A stretch of 64,000 nt of DNA from Lysobacterales bacterium (GCA_017302135.1 JAFLDZ010000005.1:1-64000), one strand, 5' to 3'; shown: positions 9,318 to 19,727, counted from the first letter of the stretch. Program-made: numbers and translations. The notes: generated by a model not told the origin, from the sequence alone.

Positions 9318-10087
9318 ATGCCGTGGATTTCGTCGTCGCCATTCCCGCCCGCCATGCCGCGTCGCGACTGCCGGGCAAACCGCTGCGGCTGCTCGGCGGC
9401 GAGCCGCTGGTGCTGCACGTCGCGCGGCGCGCACTGGCGGCGGGGGCGCGCGAGGTCTGGGTCGCCACCGACGACGCGCGCATCGCCGACGCCCTGGCCG
9501 CAAGCGGTGTGCGGATCGCGATGACCGCCGCCAGCCACGTTTCCGGTACCGATCGTCTGGCTGAATGCGCGGCGCAGGCCGGCTGGAGCGACGACACCGT
9601 GGTGGTGAATCTGCAGGGCGACGAGCCCTTCGCCCCGGCTGCCGGGATCCGTGCGGTCGCGGAAACCCTGGTCGCCTCGGGCGCGCCGATGAGCACGCTG
9701 GCGACAGCGATCGACGGGATCGCTGCGCTGCTCGATCCGAATGCCGTGAAACTGGTGCGCGCGGGCAATGGCGATGCCCTGTACTTCAGCCGCGCGCCGA
9801 TTCCATGGCCCCGGGACGCCTTCGCTCAAGATCGCCACACGATGCCTGCCGGCGGCCCGTGGCTGCGCCATATCGGCATCTACGGCTACCGCGCCGGTTT
9901 CCTCAAACAGTTCGCGGCGTTGCCGCCATCGCCATTGGAGCGGATCGAATCGCTCGAACAACTGCGTGCCCTGGAAGCCGGGCACCGCATCGCGGTCGCG
10001 ATCACACCTGCGGCGTTCCCGCCGGGGATCGATACGCCCGAGGATCTGCAACGCGCCGAGCGTTACCTCGCGACGGGCGGGGCCTGA
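9314..10087 (+). CDS. kdsB: 3-deoxy-manno-octulosonate cytidylyltransferase
   Basis: 257 residues. KdsB activates KDO with CTP to CMP-KDO, the donor for the first inner-core sugars of lipopolysaccharide. The N-terminus [19 protein letters not shown] is the nucleotide-binding signature, with VNLQGDEPF and the C-terminal [13 protein letters not shown] block also present. ATG at 9314 overlaps the preceding stop; the longer frame upstream was rejected. Cytoplasmic. It completes the lipid A/KDO set begun by msbA. Confidence 0.95.
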   Translation: MNAVDFVVAIPARHAASRLPGKPLRLLGGEPLVLHVARRALAAGAREVWVATDDARIADALAASGVRIAMTAASHVSGTDRLAECAAQAGWSDDTVVVNLQGDEPFAPAAGIRAVAETLVASGAPMSTLATAIDGIAALLDPNAVKLVRAGNGDALYFSRAPIPWPRDAFAQDRHTMPAGGPWLRHIGIYGYRAGFLKQFAALPPSPLERIESLEQLRALEAGHRIAVAITPAAFPPGIDTPEDLQRAERYLATGGA

Positions 10088-10090
10088 GCC

Positions 10091-10564
10091 GTGCGGCTGT
10101 TGATGGTCTGTCTGGGCAATATCTGCCGATCGCCGCTGGCCGAGGGCGCGGTTCGCGCGCATCTGGACCGCAGCGGTCTGGACTGGGTCCAGGTCGACTC
10201 TGCAGGCACCGGCGGCTGGCATGCGGGTGAGCCTCCGGACCACCGCAGCATCGCGGTCGCGGCCGGTGCCGGGGTCGATATCCGCGCCCAGCGCGCCCGC
10301 AAGCTGCGCGCCGCCGATTTCGAGCACTTCGATTGGCTGCTTTGCGCCGACCGCAGCGTGCTGCGAGATGTGCGTGCGATGGCACCTTCCAGCAGGCCCG
10401 CGCAGGCCGCGCTGCTGCTGGAATGGGCGGGCATGGGCGATGGTGCGGAGATTCCCGACCCGTACACCGGCGGCAGCGAAGATTTCCGCCGGGTGTGGGC
10501 GATGGTCGATGCGGCGGCGGCCGGCATCGTCGAAAGGCTTTCCGCCGGACGACCCTCCTCATGA
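10091..10564 (+). CDS. Low-molecular-weight protein-tyrosine phosphatase
   Basis: 157 residues, the size of the arsenate-reductase-like LMW-PTP family. The catalytic P-loop C7-L-G-N-I-C-R13-S is at the N-terminus and the general acid is D123 in DPYTGG. It starts with GTG, 3 bases after the kdsB stop. Bacterial members (Wzb, Etp) dephosphorylate tyrosine kinases that control polysaccharide export; no such kinase is in the window, so the substrate is unknown. Confidence 0.9.
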   Translation: MRLLMVCLGNICRSPLAEGAVRAHLDRSGLDWVQVDSAGTGGWHAGEPPDHRSIAVAAGAGVDIRAQRARKLRAADFEHFDWLLCADRSVLRDVRAMAPSSRPAQAALLLEWAGMGDGAEIPDPYTGGSEDFRRVWAMVDAAAAGIVERLSAGRPSS

Positions 10565-10606
10565 TGGCAGGTTGACGCTCGTGCACAGACTAGGGATGCT
10601 GCTCGG

Positions 10607-12037
10607 ATGATGGACAAGTCGCCCGCCCCTGAATTTCCGGCCAGTCTCGAATGGCTGAATCTCGCCAAGCCGTTGCGCATGGGGCAACTGCGCGGGCGTG
10701 TCACCGCGCTCGCTTTCGTCAACGCCGGTTCCGCCTGGTGCCAGCAGCGGTTGAGCGACCTCGCGACCCTGCGCAAGCGCTATGGCGAGCATCTGCATGT
10801 GGTCGCGATCCATGTGCCGCGTTTCGATCACGAGCGCGATGCGAAGCGGGTGCTGAAGCGCCTGCACCGCGTGCCGCTCGATTTTCCGATCGCCCACGAT
10901 GCCGATTGGGTGCTGTGGCAGCACTACAGCATCGACGCGTGGCCGACCGTGGTGCTGATCGACGGGGAGGGCCGCGTGCGCGACCGCATCGTCGGCGATA
11001 CGCCGGTGCGCGAACTCGATGCGCAGATCGCCAAGCTCCGCGCCGAAGAAGTGCCGCAGTCGCTCAATCTCGAACCGATCGAGCTGCGGCGCAATCGCGA
11101 ACCCGATCTGCCGCTGCGGTTTCCGATGGGCATCGCCGCCAACCAGCAGTATCTCTATGTGGTCGATTCCGGCCATCACCGGGTGCTTGAATGCACGCCC
11201 GCAGGCCGGATCCATCGCCAGTTCGGCAGCGGCGGTCCCGGTTTCATCGATGGTCCGATGGAGTTGGCCGCGTTCCAGAACCCGCAGGGGCTGTGCCTGC
11301 AGCGCGATGCGCTGTATATCGCCGATACGGGTAATCACGCAGTGCGCCGGATCAAGCTCAGCACCGGCGATGTCGACACGCTCTGCGGCGCAGGCCGCCC
11401 GGGCCAGCCGAACGAGGGCCTGGTACACGATCCGCGCTCGGTAGCGCTGGACCAGCCGCGCGGGGTCGCGGTCTCGCCCGCGAACGTGGTCTGTATCGCC
11501 ACCGCTGGCGACAACAAGCTCTGGGCCTACGATCTGGGCGAGCGTTCGTTGATGCTGTTGGCGGGTTCCGGCGCGATGGACCTGATCGATGGCATCGGTC
11601 CCGCTGCTGCGTTCGCCGGTCCCAGCGCGCTGGCCATCGTCCAGCAGATCCTCTATGTCTGCGACGAGGCCGGCTCGGCGGTCCGCAGCGTGCATCTGCG
11701 TACGCGACAAGTGACGACGCTGGTCGGGCAGGGCACATGGCGCTTCGGCAATATCGGCGGCTCGCGCAGCGATGCGCTGCTGCAGCAGCCGCAGGCGGTG
11801 GCGCTCGACGGCTCCTCGCCGGTCCTGTGGATCGCCGACAGCGGCAACGACCAGTTGCGCACACTGCGTCTTGGCGGCGGCGAGCTGAGCACGATCAACC
11901 TGCCGCAGCGGCTGCACGCGCCCTCGGGTCTTGCGGTGTTGAACGGCATCATCTGGATCGCCGACACCGACGCGCACGCGGTGCTGCGCTTCGATCCCGC
12001 CGATGGCAGCCTCCGTCAGATTCCGATCGGCGAATGA
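10607..12037 (+). CDS. Thioredoxin-fold/NHL-repeat protein (NHLRC2-like)
   Basis: 476 residues. The N-terminal part (about 1-150) is a thioredoxin-like domain: VTALAFVNAGSAWC at the usual active-site position and a cis-Pro-like WPTVVLID stretch. Only one cysteine (C45) is present, so the CxxC disulfide centre is missing. The rest is a series of NHL repeats (blocks such as LYVVDSGHHRVL, LYIADTGNHAVRR and LWIADSGNDQLR) that fold as a beta-propeller. This layout matches NHLRC2-type proteins. No signal peptide is seen. The stop overlaps the uvrC start by 4 bases. Function unknown. Confidence 0.85.
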   Translation: MMDKSPAPEFPASLEWLNLAKPLRMGQLRGRVTALAFVNAGSAWCQQRLSDLATLRKRYGEHLHVVAIHVPRFDHERDAKRVLKRLHRVPLDFPIAHDADWVLWQHYSIDAWPTVVLIDGEGRVRDRIVGDTPVRELDAQIAKLRAEEVPQSLNLEPIELRRNREPDLPLRFPMGIAANQQYLYVVDSGHHRVLECTPAGRIHRQFGSGGPGFIDGPMELAAFQNPQGLCLQRDALYIADTGNHAVRRIKLSTGDVDTLCGAGRPGQPNEGLVHDPRSVALDQPRGVAVSPANVVCIATAGDNKLWAYDLGERSLMLLAGSGAMDLIDGIGPAAAFAGPSALAIVQQILYVCDEAGSAVRSVHLRTRQVTTLVGQGTWRFGNIGGSRSDALLQQPQAVALDGSSPVLWIADSGNDQLRTLRLGGGELSTINLPQRLHAPSGLAVLNGIIWIADTDAHAVLRFDPADGSLRQIPIGE

Positions 12038-13952
12038 CCGTCGGTGACGATCCGACGGCCGACGATGCGTTCGACGGCCGCGCCTACGCCCGTGATCTGA
12101 CCACCGCGCCCGGCGTCTACCGGATGTACGCCGCCGACGGCAGCCTGCTGTACGTCGGCAAGGCCGCAGCGCTGAAAAAACGCGTCGCCAGTTACTTCAC
12201 CAAGGCGCTGCCGACCCGCACCGCGTCGATGGTCGCGCAGATCGCGCGCATGGACGTCACCGTCACCCGCACCGCGACCGAAGCGCTGCTGCTCGAAAAC
12301 CAGCTGATCAAATCGCTGCACCCGCGCTACAACGTGCTGCTGCGCGACGACAAGAGCTATCCCTTCGTGGTGCTGACCCGCGAATCCTGGCCGCGGATCG
12401 CGTTCCACCGCGGCGCGCGATCGCTGCCCGGCCGCTACTTCGGGCCGTATCCCAGCGTGCTGGCGGTGCGCGACACGCTGAATCTGATGCAGAAGATCTT
12501 CCGCCTCCGCAGCTGCGAAGACAGCGTGTTCCGCAACCGCTCGCGGCCGTGCCTGCAATATCAGATCGGCCGCTGCAGCGCGCCCTGCGTGGGCCTGGTT
12601 CAGGCCCGGGATTACGCCGATGCCGTGCGCCAGGCGACGATGCTGCTCGACGGCCGCAGCGACGACTTGACCACCGAGCTGACCACGGCGATGGAATCGG
12701 CCAGCGAACGCCTCGATTTCGAGGAAGCGGCGCGGTTGCGCGATCTGGTCGCATCGATCCGCAAGCTGCAATCGCGCCAATACGTCGATGGCAGCGCTGC
12801 CGACCTCGATGTGCTCGCCTGTGCGATGCGCGGCGCGCAGGCCTGCGTGCTGCTGCTGATGTTCCGCGACGGCCGCAATCTGGGCACCCGCAGTTTCTTT
12901 CCGAAGACCAATGGCGAAGACAGTGCCGAGGAAGTGCTCGGTGCGTTCGTCTCGCAGTACTACGCCGAGCAGACGCCGCCGCGCGAGATCGTGCTGGATC
13001 GCGAGATCCCCGAGCGCGAGCTGATCGAAGAGGCGTTGGGCGCGACGGCCGGGCGCAAGGTGCAGATCAAGACCAGCGTGCGCGGCGAACGCGCCGGCTA
13101 TCTCGACCTGGTGCGCCGCAACGCCGAACAGAGCTTGGCCGCGGAGGTCGGCAGCAACGCAGCGCAGCGCGCCCGCGCCGAGGCGCTGCGCGAGCTGCTG
13201 GGCCTGGACGAAGTGCCGCAGCGGATCGAATGCTTCGATATCAGCCACACCATGGGCGAGGCGACGGTGGCGTCGTGCGTGGTGTTCGATGCCGATGGTC
13301 CGGTGCGCGGCCAGTATCGCCGCTACAACATCGACGGGATCGAGCCGGGCGACGATTACGCTGCGATGCGCCAGGCCCTGGAACGCCGGTTCCGGAAAGC
13401 GGCCGAGGCTATCGAGGCGCTGGCTGGATCGGATCCTGCGGCATCCGGCAATGAAGCGGGTCCGGCTCGCGCGGTGTTGCCGGATCTGCTGCTGATCGAC
13501 GGTGGCGCCGGCCAGGTGGCCCAGGCCAACGCGGTGTTGGCCGATGTCGGGCTCGTCGATGTCCATGTGGTGGGCGTGGCCAAGGGCGAAGCCCGCCGCC
13601 CGGGCGATGAGACCCTGCTGCTGCCCGGCGTCGATGGAAAGCCGGGTCGCGAACTGCACCCCGGCGCAGGCTCGCTGGGCCTGCAATTGATCCAGCAGGT
13701 CCGCGACGAAGCGCACAGGTTCGCGATCACCGGCCACCGTGGCCGGCGGCAGAAAGCCAGAAACGTGAGCCGTCTCGAAGATATTCCGGGCATCGGGCCG
13801 CGCCGACGCGCTAATCTGTTGCGGCATTTCGGAGGGTTGGGCGGCCTGAAAGCTGCGGGGATCGAGGAGATCGCCCGGGTCGAGGGCATCAACGCCGCGC
13901 TGGCCGAGCGCATCTACGCGACGCTCCACGGCATCGAACCACAAGGATCTCC

Positions 13953-13956
<4 letters not shown>
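12034..13956 (+). CDS. uvrC: Excinuclease ABC subunit C
   Basis: 640 residues. UvrC makes both incisions around DNA lesions in nucleotide-excision repair. The start is the ATG at 12034 overlapping the previous stop; an upstream extension was rejected. An N-terminal GIY-YIG-type nuclease (GVYRMY ... LLYVGK, about 24-47), a cysteine cluster (RPCLQYQIGRCSAPC), a UvrB-interacting UVR segment at about 220-255, a C-terminal RNase H-like nuclease (CFDISHTMG, LLLIDGGAGQ) and a final helix-hairpin-helix domain (LEDIPGIGPRRRANLL) are visible. Followed by pgsA with a 4-base overlap; uvrC-pgsA is a common gammaproteobacterial order. Confidence 0.97.
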
Positions 13957-14657
<701 letters not shown>

Positions 14658-14664
14658 GATTCCA

Positions 14665-14690
14665 GTAAACCCCGGCTTGCCGGGGTTTAC
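14665..14690 (+). terminator. Hairpin after tRNA-Gly
   Basis: An 11-base perfect stem (GTAAACCCCGG / CCGGGGTTTAC) with a CTTG loop, 7 bases after the tRNA. The following T-run is short (CGTTTAA), so it may act as a weak terminator or a processing signal between tRNA-Gly and tRNA-Cys. Confidence 0.6.
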
Positions 14691-14720
14691 CGTTTAAGGA
14701 AGTGCAGTACAAACGTCACC

Positions 14721-14794
14721 GGCCTGGTGGCAGAGTGGTCATGCAGCGGCCTGCAAAGCCGCGTACGCCGGTTCGATTCCGACCCAGGCCTCCA
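14721..14794 (+). tRNA. tRNA-Cys (GCA)
   Basis: 74 bases with encoded CCA. Acceptor GGCCTGG pairs with CCAGGCC. The anticodon is GCA (14753-14755) in a 5-bp stem (CGGCC/GGCCG region). T-loop TTCGATT is canonical. Confidence 0.96.
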
Positions 14795-14805
14795 TCTTTG
14801 CAAAG

Positions 14806-14827
14806 AACCCGCTTCGGCGGGTTTTTT
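14806..14827 (+). terminator. Rho-independent terminator after tRNA-Cys
   Basis: Stem AACCCGC/GCGGGTT (7 bp) with a TTCG tetraloop, followed by a T-run up to 14827. This is a textbook intrinsic terminator. Confidence 0.9.
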
Positions 14828-14896
14828 GTTGTCTGTGCTGCGTGGTTACGCAGATATGGTTTCCAACAAGGTTCCGCTCAGGCACCCTATGCGCGC

Positions 14897-14977
14897 GCCC
14901 GGGTGGCGAAATGGTAGACGCAGGGGACTTAAAATCCCCCGATGCAAGTCGTGCGGGTTCGAGTCCCGCCCCGGGCA
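14897..14977 (+). tRNA. tRNA-Leu (UAA)
   Basis: Class II tRNA with a long variable arm. Acceptor GCCCGGG pairs with CCCGGGC, the discriminator base is A, and the anticodon TAA is at 14930-14932 in the stem GGGGA/TCCCC. Unlike the two tRNAs before it, the CCA end is not encoded: the DNA continues CACAC after the discriminator, so CCA must be added by the nucleotidyltransferase. See the tRNA 3'-end-like repeats directly downstream. Confidence 0.95.
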
Positions 14978-15008
14978 CACACTCCACTCACGTTCGGGGA
15001 AGATTCGG

Positions 15009-15097
15009 ACCGGTTTCCACTGCGCGCTGCGGCGCGTTCGTCGTTGCGGCGGCTCAAGGGTCATTGCGGCGCGGTTCGATTCCCACCCTGGGCACCA
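15009..15097 (+). repeat. tRNA 3'-end-like repeat, copy A
   Basis: An 89-base unit starting ACCGGTTTCCA and ending in a T-arm/acceptor-like stretch (GGTTCGATTCCC, then CTGGGCACCA). It is similar along its length to copy B at 15129-15215, and its end resembles the 3' end of the tRNA-Leu just upstream. No matching 5' acceptor half or anticodon arm is present, so it is not a functional tRNA. Confidence 0.7.
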
Positions 15098-15128
15098 GTA
15101 TTGTTGTCAGGCCTGGTAACGACTTGAA

Positions 15129-15215
15129 ACCGGTTTCCAGAGCGCGCTGCGGCGTGCTCATCGTCGCAGTGGCCTGAGGCCATCGCGGCGCGGTTCAAGT
15201 CCCGCCCGGGCACCA
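15129..15215 (+). repeat. tRNA 3'-end-like repeat, copy B
   Basis: An 87-base diverged copy of the unit at 15009-15097, offset by 120 bases. It shares ACCGGTTTCCA at the left, the GCGCGCTGCGGCG block, and a right end GGTTCAAGTCCCGCCCGGGC followed by ACCA, close to the 3' end of tRNA-Leu but with a complete ACCA tail. No 5' tRNA half is present. Confidence 0.7.
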
Positions 15216-15274
15216 TCGATGCGTGCGATCGAGCACGTCTGCGCGTGCGATTGCACGCATCCGTCGGGGCCTTT

Positions 15275-16900
15275 ATGTCGCGCTATACCGCCTACATCGC
15301 CGCACTGCTGCTGACGCTCGCGTCCGTGATTGCAACGATTCTTTTCGGTCACGTCTGGATCTGGGCCGTCGTCGTCTTCGGCGCGTTCGCGGCGCTGGGC
15401 ACCTGGGATCTGCTGCAGACGCGCAGCACTTTGCGTCGCAACTATCCGATCCTCGCGCATTTCCGCTATGGACTTGAATCGATCGGCCCGGAGATGCGGC
15501 AATATTTCATCGAATCCGACACCGCAGAGGTTCCGTACTCGCGGCAGCAGCGCGCGTTGATCTACCAGCGCGCGAAGTCCGCGAACGACACCCGGCCGTT
15601 CGGCACGCAGCAGGATGTCTACGGCGACGAGTACGAGTGGATCAACCATTCCGTGATGCCGACAGACATCGCCTCGCCCGACTTCCGCATCCGCATCGGC
15701 GCGCAGTCCGCGCAACCCTACGATGCCAGCGTGTTCAATATCTCGGCGATGAGCTTCGGCGCGCTGTCGGCGAACGCGATCCGCGCGCTCAACGACGGCG
15801 CCAAGCGCGGCGGTTTCTACCACGATACCGGCGAAGGCTCGATCTCGTCCTATCACCGCGAACATGGCGGCGATCTGGTCTGGGAGATCGGCAGCGGCTA
15901 TTTCGGCTGCCGCAACGACGACGGCAGCTTCAACGCCGAGCGCTTCGCGAAGAACGCGGGCGATCCCCAGGTGAAGATGATCGAGCTGAAGCTGTCGCAG
16001 GGAGCGAAGCCCGGCCACGGCGGCGTGCTGCCGGCGGCGAAGGTCAGCGCGGAAATCGCTGCGACCCGCGGCGTGAGGCAAGGTGAGGACTGCGTATCCC
16101 CAGCGCGGCACTCGGCCTTTTCCACCCCGATCGAACTGCTCGCATTCATCGCGAAACTGCGGGAATTGTCGGGCGGGAAACCGACCGGATTCAAGCTTGC
16201 GATCGGCCACCCGTGGGAGTGGTTCGCGATCGCCAAGGCGATGATCGAGACGGGGATTCTGCCGGATTTCATCGTCGTCGACGGTGGCGAAGGTGGCACC
16301 GGTGCGGCGCCGGCGGAATTCATCGATCACGTCGGCGTGCCGATGCACGAAGGTTTGATGCTGGTGCACAACACGCTGGTCGGATTGAATCTGCGCGATC
16401 GGGTACGGATCGGCGCTGCGGGGCGCATCGCCAGCGCCTTCGACATCGCGCGCACCCTGTCGATGGGCGCGGACTGGTGCAACGCGGCGCGCGGTTTCAT
16501 GTTCGCGCTGGGCTGCATCCAGGCGCAGAGCTGCCATACCAGCCGCTGCCCGACCGGCATCGCCACGCAGGATCCGTCGCGCTGGCAGAAACTCGATGTG
16601 CCCGACAAAGCGACCCGCGTGCATCGGTTCCACGACAACACGCTGAAGGCGCTGCGCGAACTGCTGTGTGCGGCGGGGCTGGAGCATCCTTCCGAGCTTG
16701 GCCCGGAACACATTCTGCGCCGGGTGTCGCCGACCGAGGTTCGATCGCTCTGTGCGCTGTATCGCTTTCTCGAACCCGGCGCGCTGCTCGATGGCACTGC
16801 CGACCATTCGGTCTTCCGCGATTACTGGCAGGACGCCCGCAGCGATGCGTTCGGGCCGCCGGAACGCGTGCGGGCGATGCGGGCCAGCAAGTCGTATTGA
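15275..16900 (+). CDS. FMN-binding glutamate-synthase-family protein
   Basis: 541 residues. Two N-terminal transmembrane helices (about 3-24 and 27-48) precede a TIM-barrel domain homologous to the synthase domain of GltB. Visible motifs are SFGALSANAI, GGFYHDTGEGS, KPGHGG, VVDGGEGGTGAAP and the cysteine motif CIQAQSCHTSRCPTGIA, which in GltB binds a 3Fe-4S cluster. The glutaminase domain is absent, so it is a stand-alone membrane-tethered member whose substrate is not known. The start is taken at the second Met (15275); no strong ribosome-binding site is seen, and a start 10 codons upstream is possible. Confidence 0.88.
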   Translation: MSRYTAYIAALLLTLASVIATILFGHVWIWAVVVFGAFAALGTWDLLQTRSTLRRNYPILAHFRYGLESIGPEMRQYFIESDTAEVPYSRQQRALIYQRAKSANDTRPFGTQQDVYGDEYEWINHSVMPTDIASPDFRIRIGAQSAQPYDASVFNISAMSFGALSANAIRALNDGAKRGGFYHDTGEGSISSYHREHGGDLVWEIGSGYFGCRNDDGSFNAERFAKNAGDPQVKMIELKLSQGAKPGHGGVLPAAKVSAEIAATRGVRQGEDCVSPARHSAFSTPIELLAFIAKLRELSGGKPTGFKLAIGHPWEWFAIAKAMIETGILPDFIVVDGGEGGTGAAPAEFIDHVGVPMHEGLMLVHNTLVGLNLRDRVRIGAAGRIASAFDIARTLSMGADWCNAARGFMFALGCIQAQSCHTSRCPTGIATQDPSRWQKLDVPDKATRVHRFHDNTLKALRELLCAAGLEHPSELGPEHILRRVSPTEVRSLCALYRFLEPGALLDGTADHSVFRDYWQDARSDAFGPPERVRAMRASKSY

Positions 16901-16909
16901 GCCGGAACG

Positions 16910-16937
16910 CATAACGCCCGCATTTGCGGGCGTTATG
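16910..16937. terminator. Bidirectional hairpin terminator
   Basis: An 11-base perfect stem CATAACGCCCG / CGGGCGTTATG with a 6-base loop, lying between two convergent genes (15275-16900 and 16960-18795). No long T-run is present, but position and stem support termination of both. Confidence 0.7.
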
Positions 16938-16959
16938 GCGTCGACACGCTGGCGGGAGT

Positions 16960-18795
16960 CTATGTCTTCTTTTGCCCGGAGATCCAACGCTCGATCTTCG
17001 CATCCAGTACATCCAGCGGCACCGACCCGTCCTTCAGGACTTCGTCGTGGAAGGCTTTGATGTCGAAACGAGTGCCCAATGCTTTTTCGGCGCGGGCGCG
17101 CAGTTCGGTGATCTTGAGCTGACCGGTCTTGTAGGCCAGCGCCTGGCCGGGAATCGCCATGTAGCGCTCGGCTTCGGCGACCGCATCGGTCTCGCTGGTC
17201 GCGGAGTTTTCGAGCATGTATTGGATCACCTGCTCGCGGGTCCAGCCTTTGCTGTGGAAGCCGGTGTCGACGACGAGCCGGATCGAGCGCCACAGCTCGT
17301 TCTGCAGCATCCCGAAATACATGTACGGGTCGTTGAGGACGCCAAGCTCCTTGCCGATGGTTTCCGAATACAGCCCCCAGCCTTCGATGTAAGCGGTCTC
17401 GCCGCCGAAACGCCGGAAGTTCGGCAGTCCTTTCAGTTCCTGCTGGATCGCGAGCTGGAAGTGATGGCCGGGTTTGGCTTCATGCAGGAAAAGATCCTCG
17501 CTGTCCCAGGTCTTGCGGCTCGGCAGCTCGTAGGTGTTGACGTAGAAAATGCCCGGGCGCGAGCCGTCCTCGCTGGGCGACTGGTACTGGCCGCCGGCGG
17601 CGGATTTGGCGCGGAACGCTTCGATCGGGCGAATTTCGAAGCCCGCCTGCGGTTTGAGGTTGAACATGCGGTTCAAACCCGGTTCCAGCGTCGCTTCGAT
17701 GCTGCGGTAGTGCGCCAGCAGCGCGTCTTCGGACGCGAATTCGAACTTCTTGTCGGTGTTGACGTATTTGAAGAAGTCCTGCATCGAGCCTTTGAAGCCT
17801 ACCTGCTCCATGACTTTACGGATTTCGCCGTGCAGGCGCGCCACCTCGCCCAGACCGATCTGGTGGATTTCCGCCGGCTGCAATCGTGTGGACGTGCTCT
17901 GGTAGGCGTTGAACGCGTACCACGCCTGGCCATTGGGCAGATCGCCCATACCGGCGGTGTCGCGACAGGCCGGAAGATACTCTTTGGCGATGAACTCGCG
18001 CATGCGGCGGTAGGACGGCATGATCTCTTTTTCGATCATCGTCCTGTACTCCGCTGTGATGCGGGCTTTGTCGGCGTCGGAGAAGGTGGCGGGCAGCTTC
18101 TTGATCGGCCCCCAGAACAGCGTGTCTTCGGCCTTGTCCGCGATCAGCGCGTCGAACTGCGGAAGCACTTTCGTCATCAGCGCCTTGGGCTGGACCACGC
18201 CGGTACGCATGCCTTCGCGCATGTTGGCGATGGCCTGGTCGAAGATCGGCGCCAGCTTGGAGCCGCGCGCGCGCCAGTCGTCGTAATCCTTCACGGTCTT
18301 GAACGGCTGCGCATTGGTGCCGGAGCCGAGCTGTGCCGCGAGGCCGCCGAGATTGGTGAATTGATCGATCGGCATGAGATAGCCAGGGAATTTTTCGCCC
18401 TCCAGCGAATCCTTCGCGTTCTTCACGAAGATCTCGTAGCTCAGCAGATCCTGGCCGCTGAGGCCTTTGTCGCCGATGGTCTCGATCTTCCGAAGCCAGC
18501 GTTCGGTGAACGCGTGGTTCTCGCGGCGCGATTCCTCGGTCAGGAAGTTCGGCAACTGGTCGTTGTAGCGCGGGTCGCCTTGGAAAGTGGCCTGGATCGG
18601 ATTCAGGCGCAGGAGTTCTTCCCAATATTCGCCATACAGGCGATTGAGGGTCTGTGCTTTCGATTCGGCCTTCACGGCATCCGCCTGCGGCGCCGCGAAT
18701 GTCGTGAAGCTGACACCGCTGCCTCCGGCGAGCGCGACGGCGACGGCGAGCACAAGCAGAGAGGGAGTACGGCGGCGGGGGGCTGGGGAGATCAT
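16960..18795 (-). CDS. DUF885-family metallopeptidase, exported
   Basis: 611 residues. An N-terminal signal peptide (hydrophobic LLVLAVAVALAGG, about 12-24) predicts export. The family motif H438-E-A-K-P-G-H-H445 (HExxPGH type) lies in the C-terminal half and is the likely zinc site. The gene is read from the ATG at 18793-18795 with GGAG 6 bases upstream; the much longer frame extending through the next gene was rejected because that part is the reverse of yhhQ. Family members are uncharacterised peptidases. Substrate unknown. Confidence 0.9.
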   Translation of the reverse strand: MISPAPRRRTPSLLVLAVAVALAGGSGVSFTTFAAPQADAVKAESKAQTLNRLYGEYWEELLRLNPIQATFQGDPRYNDQLPNFLTEESRRENHAFTERWLRKIETIGDKGLSGQDLLSYEIFVKNAKDSLEGEKFPGYLMPIDQFTNLGGLAAQLGSGTNAQPFKTVKDYDDWRARGSKLAPIFDQAIANMREGMRTGVVQPKALMTKVLPQFDALIADKAEDTLFWGPIKKLPATFSDADKARITAEYRTMIEKEIMPSYRRMREFIAKEYLPACRDTAGMGDLPNGQAWYAFNAYQSTSTRLQPAEIHQIGLGEVARLHGEIRKVMEQVGFKGSMQDFFKYVNTDKKFEFASEDALLAHYRSIEATLEPGLNRMFNLKPQAGFEIRPIEAFRAKSAAGGQYQSPSEDGSRPGIFYVNTYELPSRKTWDSEDLFLHEAKPGHHFQLAIQQELKGLPNFRRFGGETAYIEGWGLYSETIGKELGVLNDPYMYFGMLQNELWRSIRLVVDTGFHSKGWTREQVIQYMLENSATSETDAVAEAERYMAIPGQALAYKTGQLKITELRARAEKALGTRFDIKAFHDEVLKDGSVPLDVLDAKIERWISGQKKT

Positions 18796-18956
18796 GGTGG
18801 ACTCCATCGGGCAAGATGCGGTCGGGCAAGGTGCGGTTGCAGGGCCCAGCCTCGCTCCAAACGTCGGCGACCACATCGGCCAAAGGTCATTGCAGGCAAT
18901 CGCATTGTCGATCGATCGCACGCTTGCGGACCCCGTACACCCGGATCGCGCGGATT

Positions 18957-19727
18957 TCAGTCTGCGGCTTCGTGTCGGAGTTGTGTGGCGCGTTCGATGC
19001 CGAGATAGCCGATGATCGCGCGCCGCATCAGGTACAGCAGCGGAATCAGCGCGATCGCGGCCAGCATCTTGTAGGCGTAGTTGACGGTGCTGACCGCCAT
19101 GAACAGCGAGGTCGGCCACTGCTGCGGACCGAGCACGAAGGCGATGTAGAGCACGACGAAACTGTCGACCAGCTGCGAGACCGCCGTGGACCCGGTGGCG
19201 CGCAGCCAGACGTATTTCTCGCCGGTCAAGCGCCGGATCCGGTGGAACACCGAAACATCGATCAACTGGCCGAGCAGGAACGCGATCACCGAGCCGGCGA
19301 TGGTCCACAGGCCCTGGCCGAAGACGGCCGCGTACGCGGCTTGATAATCCGGCACGCCCTGATCCTTGGCGGCATCGACCCACCAGGGCGCGGGCGCGAG
19401 GTGGATCGCAGCGAACGCGAAGATGAAGCCGTACAGGATCAGCGCCACCGCGACCCACGAAATCATCCGCACGCCGCGCTTGCCGTAGAACTCGTTGATC
19501 ACATCGGTGAATACGAAGATGATCGGCCACAGCAAGGTGCCCGCGGTGAAGCTCATCGAACCGGTCTGTCCGAACAGGTTCCACGCCAGCGGCGCGATGC
19601 CCAGCGTGTCTTCCAGCGCGAAGATCTTCACGCCGATGAATTCGCCCAGCAAGGCGGTGACGCAGAAGAACGCCGCCAAGCCGATGAACAGCCGCGTCGC
19701 GCGGTCTTCGAGCAGATGCGCACTCAT
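18957..19727 (-). CDS. yhhQ: Queuosine precursor transporter YhhQ family
   Basis: 256 residues with about six transmembrane helices, of the VUT-1/YhhQ family that imports queuosine precursors (preQ0/preQ1) for tRNA modification. Family blocks visible include FVFTDVINEFYGKRG and a QLVDSFVV stretch near the C-terminus. The start ATG (19725-19727) overlaps the TAA of the DUF502 gene upstream, with GGAAAC before it. Inner membrane. Confidence 0.9.
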   Translation of the reverse strand: MSAHLLEDRATRLFIGLAAFFCVTALLGEFIGVKIFALEDTLGIAPLAWNLFGQTGSMSFTAGTLLWPIIFVFTDVINEFYGKRGVRMISWVAVALILYGFIFAFAAIHLAPAPWWVDAAKDQGVPDYQAAYAAVFGQGLWTIAGSVIAFLLGQLIDVSVFHRIRRLTGEKYVWLRATGSTAVSQLVDSFVVLYIAFVLGPQQWPTSLFMAVSTVNYAYKMLAAIALIPLLYLMRRAIIGYLGIERATQLRHEAAD

